64,000 bases of DNA from Ecdyonurus torrentis (taxonomy: Eukaryota > Arthropoda > Insecta > Ephemeroptera > Heptageniidae). Every line of letters begins with the position of its first letter. Position 1 is the first letter of the stretch. The notes below the pieces were generated by a model that was not told the DNA's origin, ran no database searches, and worked only from the letters and a program-made list of their open reading frames with translations. Location of the stretch: assembly GCA_949318235.1 (NCBI GenBank), contig OX439132.1, positions 43,076,331-43,140,330 on the forward strand. Direction: 5' to 3'. This document shows, in pieces, positions 52,183-64,000 of this stretch. The position numbers and the translations under genes were made by a program.

Positions 52183-52183
<1 letters not shown>
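49802..52183. other. AT-rich non-coding DNA
   Basis: I see no gene here. It contains a short (TA)n at 51206-51232 and an A run at 51515-51534. Confidence 0.55.

Positions 52184-52242
<59 letters not shown>
52184..52242. repeat. (TC)n microsatellite
   Basis: This is a perfect TC tract of about 59 bases. Confidence 0.96.
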
Positions 52243-52244
<2 letters not shown>

Positions 52245-52776
52245 TTTAATAAAGTAACAAAACAAAAGCTGTATAATGATAAACGCAAAATAATAATCGT
52301 AAAATTAAATCATTTTCCTTAAAAGGCAAATAGGTAAAAACCATTCGTATATTGTCTTAAAAATACAGAGGAAATACCAGACATTCTTAAATCTGAAAGA
52401 TAAGAAAGAAAGGAGAAAAAAAAATCTATAGAACCTAGCTGGTCATAAGGAAAGATAAACTTACTAAAATAAACACGTAATATTTTTTTTGTATGTTTTG
52501 ATAATGAGCCGGTGTCTGTGTACATACATACGAACAGTACTTAACAACACTGCGAGAAATTTAACACTGAATGTTATGTGAAAGTATTTATTTATGTGGT
52601 AGTGGAATATTGATTACAATGTAATTAATAACCACCACAAATATTTAATTTCATATTACATTGAAAATTATAAAAATAAATAAAATTTTAACTACATGGT
52701 TATTTGTTTATGTAGTGAAATGGTATCGTAATATCAATTTATTATAAACAAATTATTGATTTTATTTATTGTTGCT

Positions 52777-52802
52777 TTATGGACCCCTTGCACATCCTTG
52801 CG

Positions 52803-52849
<47 letters not shown>

Positions 52850-53116
52850 AATGTTTGTGGTGCCTAATGCTTTGTCCAGCATAGGGGAAACATCATTTCT
52901 CCTAATTTTTCACACAGAGTTTATTTCAACTGAACGAATTTTTCTCATATTCTTTGAACTTATTAAGAGCTAGAAATAAGGCTTTAATTGAGGTTTGAAG
53001 CTTCTTTTGCTATTAAAATATAATAATAATGATATAGTTTTTCCTATGCTGGCCGGTCCTAAGTATTCCTGACCAACAAAATGGTGGCTCTTAAATATGA
53101 GTGCAACCAGACTATA
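52777..53116 (+). mobile_element. MITE family C, copy 3 with poly-T expansion
   Basis: The copy starts near TTTATGGACCCCTTGCACAT and ends GAGTGCAACCAGACTATA. A run of about 44 T at 52804-52847 has expanded where the other copies have GCTTTTTCGCC, which accounts for its extra length. Confidence 0.85.
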
Positions 53117-53245
53117 TAAAAAATGATTTTGTTATAAAAATTTAGCAGATATTTGACTAGCTGTATTGCATTTAGACATGAAATTTATGTTTCCAAAACA
53201 TTGCATTTCAGCTATTTTTTGCGAAAATTTAAATTTTCTTTCATA

Positions 53246-53279
<34 letters not shown>

Positions 53280-53464
53280 ATATTTTTGTATACTTTATGT
53301 TCATTATACTCAGTTTTGTAGACTTGCTCTATTACTGAATGAAGAATTATTCTGAATTAAAATTTTGCCTTTTAAAGTTAATTAGTTTAATTTTGTGAGT
53401 GCGAAATCTTTATATAAATCTTCTCCTTTACGTTGATGAATAATTTTTGCATACTGAAGTCTCT

Positions 53465-53730
53465 TTATTCAGTAGCTGTGGCTACGAAGTTGGTACATAT
53501 ACATAGGTCGGTGAGCAAGCACGACGTCTTGTGGCTTTGGCTTGGGCAAGTAAGTAAGCTAGGTTGGCTGGAGGAGTGAGTGAGTGCCTTGATCCCAAGA
53601 CTTAGCATCTCTAACAGCAGCAGCAGGAGCAGCAGCATCAGCAAGCAAAGTAAAGCTGCGCTGGAGCAAAGCAGCCAAGCCACGCCACGCCATCATTGTG
53701 ACCTTGTGAAACATGCCTTCAGGCAAACAC
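53465..53730. promoter_or_regulatory. GC-richer CAG-rich island
   Basis: This unique stretch is dense in CAGCAG, AGCAAAG and GCCACGCCACGCC, about 2 kb upstream of the coding exon. CAA/GTAAGTAAG near 53546 resembles a splice donor. The 72-codon minus-strand frame here is Leu/Ser low complexity and not credible. It is possibly an alternative upstream promoter or leader exon. Confidence 0.27.
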
Positions 53731-53998
53731 TCAATGTATATCGTCGACTTTAACCAGACTTTTCATCTGCAGGAAATTCACCTGTGCCCAAATATTATCA
53801 GTACATTTTTTAGTGCCCAAGTAACTAACATTGTGGTGCCAAATAAGAAAACAAAAATTAGGTTGACCCAAGATCCTGGGTTGACCATTTTTTCAAAATT
53901 TGGCATATAGGAGAAAATGCTGCAAAAATCTCTGAATCTGTGAATCAGAGGGAGAGAAAGAGAATTAATTGTCTTAGAAAAATTAAAAATTGTTATCC

Positions 53999-54033
<35 letters not shown>

Positions 54034-55124
54034 TACAGAAAATTATCATAAAACTAATCAGATTTTTTTTCTATATATAAATTATTAAATTAAGTTTGCT
54101 TATTACGTGTTTGCTATATACTTCAATAAAAAAAGAACTACTCGTTCTCAAATTTATTTTAGAATATGTAAATGTGTACAAAATTCTTTAACACAGCTGT
54201 ACACGTTCATTGAAACATTTACTTATAAAAAAAAATATTCAATAAAACCAGCAAGGAGGAAAATAAAAAATAAAATATGCAAAGTAATGGTTAAAAAGCT
54301 TTACCATCATAATAGGTTGTTTACACTTTTGATTTTTTTTTTCTCGTTTGATTATACATAAATATACGTAGCTTATATAAAAAAAAAAGTGGAGTTACAA
54401 GACAGGGGCAGAATGCCAGAGTAAGAATAAGCAGAAAAAAGTTGTGTCTCCAGTGCTGGCTGCATACCATACATAGTCACGAGAAGAGAGGAGGTGAGAG
54501 AAAGATGCTTAATTTACGCCACCTTGATCAATTTATACCCAACATAAATTTAAAACGATATGATATATCATTTCAATTGGATGTTACCGGTGATAAAAAA
54601 AGTCATTTTTTTACTAACTTGAAACGCGTAAAAATATGACTAGTAACCCTCATTCAAATTTTCCGGCTTCAGTATTGTAGTTTTTTTTTTATATAAAGCT
54701 AAAAATATGGTCCCAGAAAGCTGAAGGAGAGAAAATTAGAGGTCTCCTGCCTTTTCCCGCGCTGTCTATGATTGGCTAGGACGTTCCACTGATACATTAA
54801 TTCCCTAATGCAATTAAATTTAAATTAAGTTATAAAAACACTATAATATAACTGGAAAGTCATAGTTGGTAAAGACTAATTTTAAAACTCGTGTCATGAA
54901 AAAATGCATTGTAAATTAAATTCAAATCATAGTGAAAGAGATTTTAGCATATTGATAAAAAAAAAATGATGATCAGATAATATTTAAAGTAACTGTAAGT
55001 AAACAAAAATCACGACTTCACATTCAAAGTGATTTGAACGCAAGAAGTTACTAAAAAAAAAAAAAAAAAAAATGGTGCTCATTTTAATATTTAATGTCAT
55101 GATAATTTGAATTGTGATGGAAGT

Positions 55125-55330
55125 TTTGGTGTAACGTCCATTCCGCACCACCACCAGAGCACACCTTTGGCGGCGCAGTACAGTGTTGCTGATGGCGCGC
55201 AGGCAGGTAGGCAAAGGCAGCAGCAGTAAGTTGGAGTTCACTTTCTCTCCTCTTGCTAGGGTCCCTCAGTGGCGTGGCGGCCAGCAAAGAGACACCACGC
55301 TCGCGTTCATCCACTTGTGCACGTGTAAAC
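55125..55330 (+). promoter_or_regulatory. GC-richer probable promoter / first leader exon of the downstream gene
   Basis: About 200 bases upstream of the long coding exon are markedly richer in G+C than the surroundings. They include GGCGGCGCAG, GGCGCGCAGGCAGG, GTGGCGTGGCGGCC and several CAG triplets. AGCA/GTAAGT at 55226 is a plausible leader splice donor, and CTTTGCTCAG ending at 55677 a plausible acceptor in front of the coding exon. No convincing TATA box, Inr or DPE is visible, so the start site is unknown. Confidence 0.38.
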
Positions 55331-55675
55331 TCACATTATTATTATTATTATAATAAATTTTTTTCAACAGTGTAAACAGTGCTAACAATGTGTACCGTGT
55401 TGTGAAGTGATAAGATAATATACTCATATTTTTTAATTATAATATCAACAAACAACAACAAAAAATAAAGAGGAGTATACTATTGTGAGAGTGTTTAATA
55501 ATGATATCTGTAGTGTTGTACGCATTTGTGTATATAGTGCAAATAAAGTGTGAATAGTGAGCTGTTATTTTTTTGGAGTTCGCAAATGGATATGTGGTGT
55601 TGATTAAGTGAGTGGTGCTCGTCCACTGTAAAAGTGGAGAGATGTTTAGTTTTTATAAACAAAATTACTTTGCTC

Positions 55676-55714
55676 AGGACCGTACAAGGCTGGTGACCAT
55701 GTCGTCACGGTCCT
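55676..55714 (+). promoter_or_regulatory. leader hairpin enclosing an upstream ATG
   Basis: AGGACCGT (55676-55683) is exactly complementary to ACGGTCCT (55707-55714), giving an 8-bp stem. The upstream ATG at 55699 lies in its loop. If transcribed it could influence initiation. Confidence 0.35.
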
Positions 55715-55737
55715 TATCTTATAAGTGTTTTCTTTGA
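55699..55737 (+). CDS. 12-codon upstream ORF
   Basis: ATG at 55699 in a favourable context (GACCATGT) opens a short frame, MSSRSLSYKCFL, ending TGA at 55735-55737, 42 bases before the main ATG. It is in the same frame as the main ORF but separated by stops. It may reduce translation of the main frame. Its reality depends on the leader being transcribed here. Confidence 0.35.
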   Translation: MSSRSLSYKCFL

Positions 55738-55779
55738 TATTATTATATAATAAGACATTATAATATATCAAATATAAAT

Positions 55780-57517
55780 ATGAAGCCGATTACGTTTGAA
55801 AAATTACGTCGCCTAATGGGTGGTGGACGTAAGAAAAAAGAAAGAAGTGAAGCACCTTTTAAAAGAAGTGATTCATTTAGACGTATTTCAATTAAACGTC
55901 ATTATCTTGAACGTGGTCATGCAAAATTACCTGGACAATTAAAAAATGGTTCTACAACTACAGTAGCTACAGCAGCAGTAGCAACTGTAAGCAGTAATAC
56001 TGCTGTAGTATCAGTAACTACAAGTACAGCTGTTAGCATTGAAAACAATGCAGCAGCTACTTGTTCAGTAGCAACAAGTAGTTTAATTGTTAAACCTATA
56101 GAAAAAGAATCAGAAATTATAGAAGATAAGTCATTAGTGATTGGTTATGGACAATGGCTACGTGGGATACAATCAGACTCAGAAGATAAAATACCATCTG
56201 TTAAATCAATAACACCATCATCAAATTCAAATAATAATAGTAATTGTAATAACAATAATAATAGTAGTAGTAGTAGTAATAAAGGTAGGGGTGTATCACC
56301 TACTCGTATTGAAATAACAAGACTTGATAGATCACCTGTTATTTCTTCTAGACGTCAAATACGTGTAAGTGCACGACCTTCTCCTGCTACGTCATTAGAT
56401 TCTGACTTGCCATTTCCATCTAATGATATCAGTCTAGGTAGAATATGGATGGATCCTCCTGTATCTAGGACTCCTCGTAGTTTAGAGTTGCCTCCAAACG
56501 CCTCACGACGACTTGTGATGTCACCTAATGATATCCCCGGGTGCTCAGGAGAACATAATCGTGCTCATCGGTCACTGGAGAGTGGTCTCAAGGATAAAGC
56601 GTCGAGGAGAGATGACCCTTTACCTCGGCTACCCCTTCCTCCACCCCCTGTAACTAGAACTCAGTCAGGATCATCTAAAACCTTATCATCAAGAGCATCG
56701 GACCCTCACTCTTCTAAAGATTCAGGATTTTCTTTCTCAATACCAAGACTAAATGTAACATCTGGTGCTGGATTTTTTCGTAAAAAAATACCAAAACCTA
56801 AACCTAGTGTGAGTAGAGATGGTTATTTTAAACGTACAAGTTCAGTTAGAAAATCACAAGAACGTTCATTATTATTAAGAAAAAGTAGTAATAATAAAAG
56901 TAAAACAAGAAATTCTGGTCGTAAAAATATGAAAAAGACAACAGTATCCAGTACTAATAGTGATATTTATCAAGTTATGATTGGAAGACCACGTCCATTA
57001 CGTTCATTACATTTAGACCCAATGTTTTTTGTACCACCAGAGAAAAGAAAAACATTATGTTTACAACAACAACAAATTCAACAAAAATTACGTAAACATC
57101 GTCGTTATGAAGTATGTGAGATACGAGATCCTGAGAGTATTGCATATGCCGGTACTGAGGCTTCAACATCAAAAAATAATCATGTACAAAAAGTAACAAT
57201 AAGAGATCACTCATCTCGTGAAGAACTCAATGATGATGACGATGAGGGTTTATATGAATGTTTACATGACGGAGAGTTGAACGTCCGGGCAGGTAGACCA
57301 GGCAAAACTAAGGCAGAATTAGATCCAGTTGCCGAGGATCTCTCATCATCTGATTCAGAAGGGGAACATTATGTTCCTCAAGGTGTATCACCAGTACCTA
57401 GACGTAGACCTGTAAGACGTAAGAAATCTACAAGACTGAAATACGTCGCGAAACCTCACGCCGTAAGACGTGCACCTTCGACTTTACGTCGTCGACGTAG
57501 TACCAAGAAATCAACAA
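55780..57517 (+). CDS. first coding exon of an unrecognised basic, low-complexity protein (partial gene)
   Basis: A 579-codon open frame starts at the first in-frame ATG after several stops. I do not recognise the family. The N-terminus (MKPITFEKLRRLMGGG) leads into a basic stretch KRSDSFRRISIKR (residues 28-40), which contains RRIS, a basophilic-kinase consensus. Then come a Thr/Ala/Val-rich region (about 58-110), GYGQWLRG (about 120-127), a Ser/Asn run (about 146-168), a proline run (about 281-292), basic KRTSSVRKS segments (about 345-385), a QQQQ segment (about 428), an acidic DDDDE cluster (about 484) and a very basic Arg/Lys-rich end. No signal peptide, membrane segment or enzyme motif is seen; it looks largely disordered. 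The frame runs on two codons to TAA (57523-57525), but that stop overlaps the donor GTGAGTAA at 57518. The exon therefore probably ends after the first base of a codon and the protein continues. Confidence 0.82.
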
Positions 57518-57525
57518 GTGAGTAA
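57518..57525 (+). other. splice donor overlapping the apparent stop codon
   Basis: CAA/GTGAGTAA fits the intron 5' consensus over all eight intronic bases. The TAA that closes the frame is part of it. Splicing here would leave phase 1 (one base of the split codon in this exon). Confidence 0.65.
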
Positions 57526-58274
57526 CTATAATATATTTAATATCATGTACCGTAGTTTTGTCAATCACAAGTACATATCCGGGCGTTGATTAGAGAGTAA
57601 AAATATTTTTATAATGTGTAAGAACGGTAAAGTTCAATTTTTTTTTAAGTCATATTTTTAGATGTTACGTCATCATTATAATATTAGGCTTTGAAAAAAA
57701 GAAGAGGAGAAGAAAATAATTCTGAAAAAACAAGCGATGATAGTTTACCTCACGATTTTGTTGCAATTTTATTTACACTTGCGAAAATAACAAAAGAGAA
57801 ATTTGAAAAATAATTACTAGTACATACACTATAGTAATACAACATAGGTATAAAATATTAACAATACATACTAAAAAAAAAAAAAAAAAAAAAAAAATCA
57901 ATTATTGTAATAAAAAGAAAAAATTGAATATAGAAATTGGTCTAAAATTGAAAAATTACATAACTGTCATATGTGTATAGTAAAATTTTAGTATTTAATT
58001 ATAACAAAATATACAGACACAAAATTACTATATAATATACAATCTATATTAACGCTCTATTGTTTGAAATAATAAAAAATACGATAGCTCAAAATGTAAA
58101 ATAAGTTCGCAGATATTTTTTTATTCTTTATATTTTTTTTTCCTCTTTTTGTATTGTTATATTTATTGGGTGAGGCTGCAAAAATTATTATTGATAATAT
58201 TACAACGATGTAATAATTTATTTTTTTATTATACATGAAAATATACGATGAGGGGTATGAGAGTGCGACGTTGA

Positions 58275-58279
<5 letters not shown>

Positions 58280-58338
<59 letters not shown>
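58280..58338. repeat. (GA)n microsatellite
   Basis: This GA tract of about 59 bases lies about 760 bases after the coding exon, probably within its intron. Confidence 0.96.
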
Positions 58339-58341
<3 letters not shown>

Positions 58342-59324
58342 TGTAGAGAGGTAGAGGAGAGGGTCACTGGCCTTAGTTTTGCTTGTTGCCTTGGCTATAT
58401 GCTATACCTTAGCTCCAGAGAACCAACTTAACTCTTTTTCATTTGGATGCTGTATGCTGAGAGAGAGATGCTAAATAACTATATGGAGACTCCAGCAGGC
58501 ATAAAACTTCGAAACATTTTACTTCAATAAATGAAATACCCTCCAGCTTATTATAGAAGTGACTCTTTGCGCTATACAATAAAACAATTTTGTCTATACT
58601 TTTTTTTTTTAAAGTTTTATTATATATACGACATTAATTATAATAATATTATAGTTTGATATATTTTGTATTTTTTTTCTATATGAATTGTTAATAACTA
58701 TTACAGTACGTACATACATTCATTATATTATTACTATTATATAGTTTTAGTGTAATTTAATTTTATATACTTTGTAATGTGCATGTAGAAAATTATATTA
58801 AATCTTATATTTTTTTTATCTATAATTACAGTTGGGAGTAATTTAAAAATATTTAATATTACGTAACTATTATTTTAGCTAGTAGTTAATTTGAACCAAA
58901 AAAAAAAATTCTTTTGTATAATGAAAGTATTGTGAACTTTCGCATATATACCACACGTTGTATTATTGATTGACGTTTTTGATTATTTAATATACTTAAG
59001 TTTTAACCTACACGCCTATAATAATTAATTTTGATTTTCACATATGATTTTCTGCATACCAATGTGTCAATCACCTAACTTTTTCTAATAAAGAAATAAA
59101 ATAGCAACTAATTTAATTTTATGTATGTAGCTTTTGAATTTATAAAAAAGCTATAATAATATACAGAAAATGATGATGTCTATTCAAGAATCTGATTCGA
59201 TACGAGTATTTTATTAGTGTGTCAGTATCGTGTTGTCTACTTTTTTGGATATCCAAAATTCACCCAAAACTTTAATGCCGATACTTTTTTTTTTTTTTTT
59301 TACACTTTTACAATATCGATGTTG

Positions 59325-59535
59325 TTGCGAACAAAATGTCTATCTCGTATTTTGTCTCGAGAAGTCAAATGTGTGACTCGAGCGTCGTCTACATAACGTT
59401 CGGAAACGAGATAGACATTTTGCTTCTCGTGACAAAAAACGAGATAGACATTTTGCTTCTCATAGGACAAAATAGAGATAGACATTTTGCTTCTCGTGGC
59501 AAAAAACGAGAAAAGCATTTTGTTTGCACACAGAA
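59325..59535. repeat. foldback element with internal tandem repeats
   Basis: Three and a half tandem copies of a 32-35-base unit (GAGATAGACATTTTGCTTCT core) span 59405-59522. An inverted copy of the same unit lies at about 59329-59364 (ACAAAATGTCTATCTCGT). The outer ends GCGAACAAAATG and CATTTTGTTTGC are complementary with one mismatch. The non-repeated stretch between has GACTCGAGCG. Confidence 0.7.
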
Positions 59536-61385
59536 AAAAATTATCAATTATCACAACTGAAAAGTAGCTGAACTGAGTAATTAAATATGAACCAATCGAT
59601 GTTTTCATTTATCTCATCTAAAAAAAAATAGTTAAAAATACATGGATTGTCACACCTGCTTCAACAGGTCAGGTAAATGAAATATATTTCATCCAACTTC
59701 CACGCAAGTACTCGCACAGCTATACACTACAGTTGCATTATACATATATAATAAAAAGCTTGTATTGTTAAAAAAAAATGAAAACAAAATTTGCGACCTT
59801 TTGTTACTTGACCGTCTCCTTCTCCACCTCCACACCCTACCTCCTACCTAGCCTATATCTATTGTCCTACCTGCCTGTCTATAACATTCTAACGCGAGTT
59901 AAGAATCAATCTACCTCCAGAGTATATAAGCTTCACTGTTTTTTTAAACTCATCACTTTGATTACCTGACTTAATTTGAATTATTACTACAAAACTAACA
60001 TTGCTAATAAATTTTAATTAGAATTTCATAAAAATGTGATATTTTTAACGTAAAACAAATAATTTTGGTAATATTTATTTAAATTATTTCTTCTTACTTT
60101 TTACAAGTAGAAGATGAAAGCAACCACTTTTTTTTTAGTTTTGGAGGGAAGATTACAAAACACTTAAAATGAAGAAAACTTTAAATTTATTATGTGAATT
60201 ATTATTATTATATTTTAATATATAACGATAATATACACATTATACAATGTATTAAAATTTACTGTACAGTATAAAACATTTTTCCTTTGCACACTGATTG
60301 CACGATGACAAAATATAACACTTGTTTTAAGTTTATTGTTATGAAAAAATTATTATTTAGTTATAAAATATTTATTTTATAAATTTAAAATTTTTGATAC
60401 TTCATTACCAAAATACTTTCCTTTATTTGAAAATTAAATTGTGTGTTTCCTGTAGATACTTTATTCGTTTTGAAATATAAAGTATAACTTAAGTATAAAT
60501 AAAAATATAAATTAATAAGACATTATGTGTAAAAAAAAAAAATGATAAAAAGGATATTGTCTAATTGATTGGATTTTGTATAATTGTGTGTTTAAAATAA
60601 TAACAATGAAAATGATGGTGTTACATTAATATGTTATGATTGTATATATATTTTTAATATTTTAATTGATTTTTATCATATAAATATAAGAATATATCCT
60701 TTAGTTATATTATATAAATTAAGTAAAATAGTAAAAATATAAATAAAATTATAACTTATTTCAATTATGTATAATTATACATAATTGAAATATCGTAGGC
60801 TTATTTTTTTTATTTTTTAATTTAATTATAATATTTATAATACTGTATATCTGTATTATAGTAATTATTATACAGTAATACTATATAGACACTATATATT
60901 TTATATTATGCTATATAGTGTTATATTTAGCCATCATATTTAAGTCATCTATCAGTGTGCAATAAAAAAAAATGTATATATATTAATAGAGTAAATAATG
61001 CAAGTTAATTACATTGTGCATTTTATTTTGAATAATAAAAAATAATAAAGAAATCAAATTTCATAATGACAAAGTCCGTACGCACACACACCTTACACCT
61101 GCTTTGCTTTTAAACCCTAGCTGCAGGTAAGCCACGCGAGGCCCCGGGCGGTTTTACATGTACCGTGATGGACAATACAATACTTCTCAACTGTTTTTGG
61201 GAGCTAATACAAGCGAAAAGGTGGCATTATCACATCTAAAAAAAAAATATTTGTGATAAATATCTCCTTTTTATTTTTTCAATTGTAGAGACCGAATGTT
61301 CAGTTTTTACACCTATTTCTGAGCAACTGAAGTTTTTAAGTTACCGCACATGTTTTATTTTTTTCTGTGCAACGACAGCAATAAA
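59536..61385. other. AT-rich DNA, probably intronic
   Basis: No frame or repeat family is recognised. It lies 2-4 kb downstream of the coding exon's donor and so may be intron of that gene. The only compositional break is the patch at 61075-61160. Confidence 0.45.
61075..61160 (+). other. GC-richer patch with a good splice donor
   Basis: In a very AT-rich region, CTAGCTGCAG/GTAAGCC has a strong donor at 61127, followed by ACGCGAGGCCCCGGGCGG. It could end a downstream exon of the gene at 55780, but no convincing acceptor or conserved frame is visible. Confidence 0.2.
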
Positions 61386-61692
61386 TAGGGTGTGTACGCA
61401 TGACGTCATTCTGAGTGCTTTTTGATGCTCTTCTTGAGCAATGAATAGCATTGCTCAGCATAGGACAAACGTAGTTTTTGGCTATTTTCTTTGAAAATTT
61501 AGCTATTTTTTGGTCATTTTTATTTTTCTTGCATATACTTGAGGTACTAATTCAACCTGTTAACAGCACCAATGCTCTTAAAAAAATTGCGAAGTATTTT
61601 TAAACTGGCAAAATGTGCCATTTTCCTATACCGGCTAATGTTATTTAGTATTCACTTATGACGTCGACTTAAACATGAATGAAACCACCCTA
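61386..61692 (+). mobile_element. MITE family A, copy 7
   Basis: This is a 307-bp copy with ends TAGGGTGTGTACGC and AACCACCCTA. It belongs to the same subfamily as 31727-32034. TGACGTCA is at 61401-61408. It lies about 4 kb downstream of the visible coding exon and may therefore be intronic. Confidence 0.85.
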
Positions 61693-62587
61693 TATAGATT
61701 CTAACATATAACATTCCGTATATTAATTTAGGAAAAATATACCATTAAGTTCAAAAGTGTTTCAAATTTTGGAAAATTATGCCTTAAAAATGACTAAAGA
61801 TATTATTTATACCTTTTACATGCATCATATAACATCCAAGGGAAAAATTTTACTTCCAAATATTGAATAGTATTATATCAATTTCATGGCTGATTTCATA
61901 AGGAAGAAACACGTCATGTATAACACCTTTTTAAATGTCACAACTTCTTGCAAAAAAAATAACAATAAAAAAAAACGTCATATTTATGTTGTTTATCTTT
62001 TTAAGAAAACAAAAATTTTATACGTGATATGTTTTTATAATTATTGAAAATGCAAGAGTAAAAAATTTATTTGTCATAAATTCACGTGTTGAGTGAGTCT
62101 CTACTATAATATAAGGAATTTCCACTTGATTTAAATTAATATTCTGTACACGATGCTCCATGCAATACCAAAAATCAATGTGCATTCAAGCTAACACAAT
62201 AAAATTGTTCTCTAAAACCATGACTAATATTTTAATTGAATCATTGTAAAGAGCATGTAAGTAAGTACATTTTTTTTTTTTTTTTTTTTTAACTTTCATT
62301 TTTATATTTAAAAAATACAAAATGCAATAAAACATTTTGCTGTAACAAATTGCGATGTAGATTGCTTTTGTGTACTCGTGGAAATAAGAAAAATCACGTT
62401 TTCTTGTTTGAAGATACATAAAAATAAAACTCGTATGTGTTTTCTCTCTCTCTAAGAAACTTTCATATCATAATTTGTTAAAAAAAAATTATTTCTTTAA
62501 AATTAAATCACGCATAGAAAATAAAATATTTTGATTTATATTTTTGTTTTCAAAACTGTATAATCGTTAATATAGAGGCGTTAAGTG

Positions 62588-62659
<72 letters not shown>

Positions 62660-63252
62660 AGGAGAGGGTGTTCGCGGTCTTAAATTCAACGAAATGAAAA
62701 GTCTATGACGATGTATACAATTCGCTGAACTTCATTTCTTTGAATTATATAGATTAAGTTGCTATATAGCCATACTTTTGTATATATATGTTGCTTTTTA
62801 TTTTTTATTGCATTTATACTTTCTGTGTTTTTAGATCTAAAATAATGATATATATTTTATATATATAAAAGAATAATATATAACACATTACATTAACTGG
62901 TTATATAAGTATAAATATATATAATCTTATTTATTGTCTTGAAGAAACTATATACCTTAAATTTAACATTTCCAATAAACGAAAATAATATTTGATAGAT
63001 AATATGCTAACATAGCATTGTCAGATACCATGAGTTATAGCTCTTGATTATACACCAATTTTTGAAAAATATATTGTCAAATAAATACTAATTTTATTAT
63101 AAAAATAACCAATAAAATATTATATAATCGGATCCAAAAGAAATTACATAATAAAAGAATGTTAAAAGAAATGAATTGTGTGAAAAAAAAAAAAAAAAAG
63201 ATTTGATTGTTAATAAAAATTTCTCAGCAATAATTATACAATTAAATATAAT

Positions 63253-63283
<31 letters not shown>

Positions 63284-64000
63284 CACTACTCAATACATAC
63301 TTAATCTGATTGTTTTCTCACAGCTTGTATTTTTAACTTAATTATAGAACGTTTAAAAAACATAAATATACGCGACGCGAGGTTGAGATTATAATTCTCG
63401 CACGTGAACTCAACAAGGAAAAAAAAAAGTATATAAAAAAAAGTTATAATAATAAATAAAACTCAATCTAACTTACACGTTTTCATTCCAAGGTTTATTT
63501 CAAACGACTTATTATCAACGAATTGAACGATTTTTTTTTTCTATACTTCTATTTCTCTTATTGTGTAGGCGTTAACGATGGTTGTTACTACATGTATAAT
63601 ATAATGTAAGGACAATTTAAAGGCCATGATAATACTAAAATAAAATAAATAAAAAAATAGTTATGTTATCCTTGTGTAATGTATGGTTCTTATCTCTGTA
63701 TTTGGGCTGCAAGCGGAAGTTATTTTATTTTTCTTCTTCTTCTTCTTATGCATTGCAAAAAGCCTATTAAAAAAAAAGTCCCAATGATTCTATATAATAG
63801 ATCAACAAGCAGTATACGTCTTATTTACTGCACTGTTACACCTACATGAATCTTTAAAATTGCGACAACTTTACTCTATATATGGCTTTACCCTCGCCTC
63901 GACTGCAGAAGAATTTTATTTATTTATAAAATACACTTTATTGATATGGAGTTATAAACTCTTCCTATATAGATCGTAGATAATGAAAAATAAAGGATGT
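61693..64000. other. AT-rich DNA to the end of the window
   Basis: There are no credible exons. The (TA)n at 62593 and A runs at 63183-63199 and 63259-63282 are the only features seen. Confidence 0.5.
62593..62653. repeat. (TA)n microsatellite
   Basis: This is a perfect TA tract of about 61 bases. Confidence 0.96.

Noticed and set aside
55084..55314. 76-codon minus-strand frame over the GC-richer leader region
   Set aside because: It is low complexity, has no family resemblance, and is better explained as antisense of a promoter/leader.
56975..57214. 79-codon minus-strand frame inside the long coding exon
   Set aside because: Shadow of the + strand coding frame.

Overview
The window looks like nuclear DNA of an AT-rich animal genome, most likely an arthropod and probably an insect. 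It is strongly A+T biased, full of long dinucleotide and homopolymer tracts, has no operon-like gene packing, and carries many short non-autonomous DNA transposons plus a Penelope-like retroelement. The order or species cannot be decided from the sequence alone. Nothing suggests a prokaryote, a virus, a CRISPR array, rRNA or tRNA.

Host coding content is sparse. The only convincing host gene is on the + strand at 55780-57517. It is a long first coding exon of about 579 codons for a basic, low-complexity protein I do not recognise. Its open frame runs into a stop that overlaps a textbook splice donor (GTGAGTAA at 57518), so the gene very probably continues beyond this exon. Upstream lie a GC-richer probable promoter/leader (about 55125-55330), a possible leader donor, and a 12-codon upstream ORF inside a small hairpin. 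A 45-nt open segment with good splice signals at 1031-1075 may be a coding microexon of another gene.

The rest is mobile DNA and microsatellites. At 13061-14905 two identical 875-bp arms of a 5'-truncated Penelope-like element (GIY-YIG endonuclease end) face each other across a 95-bp A-rich spacer. Each arm holds a hammerhead-ribozyme-like core just after the stop codon. Around it are several MITE families. Family A (about 310 bp, GGGTGTATGC ends, TA flanks) has seven copies, and family C (about 295-340 bp) has three and is a distant relative of A. Families B and D and two nearly fully palindromic elements (10049-10364 and 35292-35702) nearly all have TTAA at both ends. Family E has TACACGGAAAAAAA-type ends, and family G is a set of short hairpins. 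A 516-bp hAT-type element with a perfect 8-bp target duplication sits inside the end of one family A copy. A 120-bp Tc1/mariner-type MITE lies at 40945-41068. Further foldback elements are at 12285, 46101 and 59325.

The most striking pattern is that several of these families carry the palindrome TGACGTCA (a perfect CRE site). I count 17 copies in the window, 14 of them inside MITEs, against less than one expected from base composition. The region 31.1-33.9 kb is a dense MITE nest. Very long (TA)n, (GA)n and (TC)n tracts, up to about 228 bp, punctuate the sequence and account for nearly all remaining long open frames.
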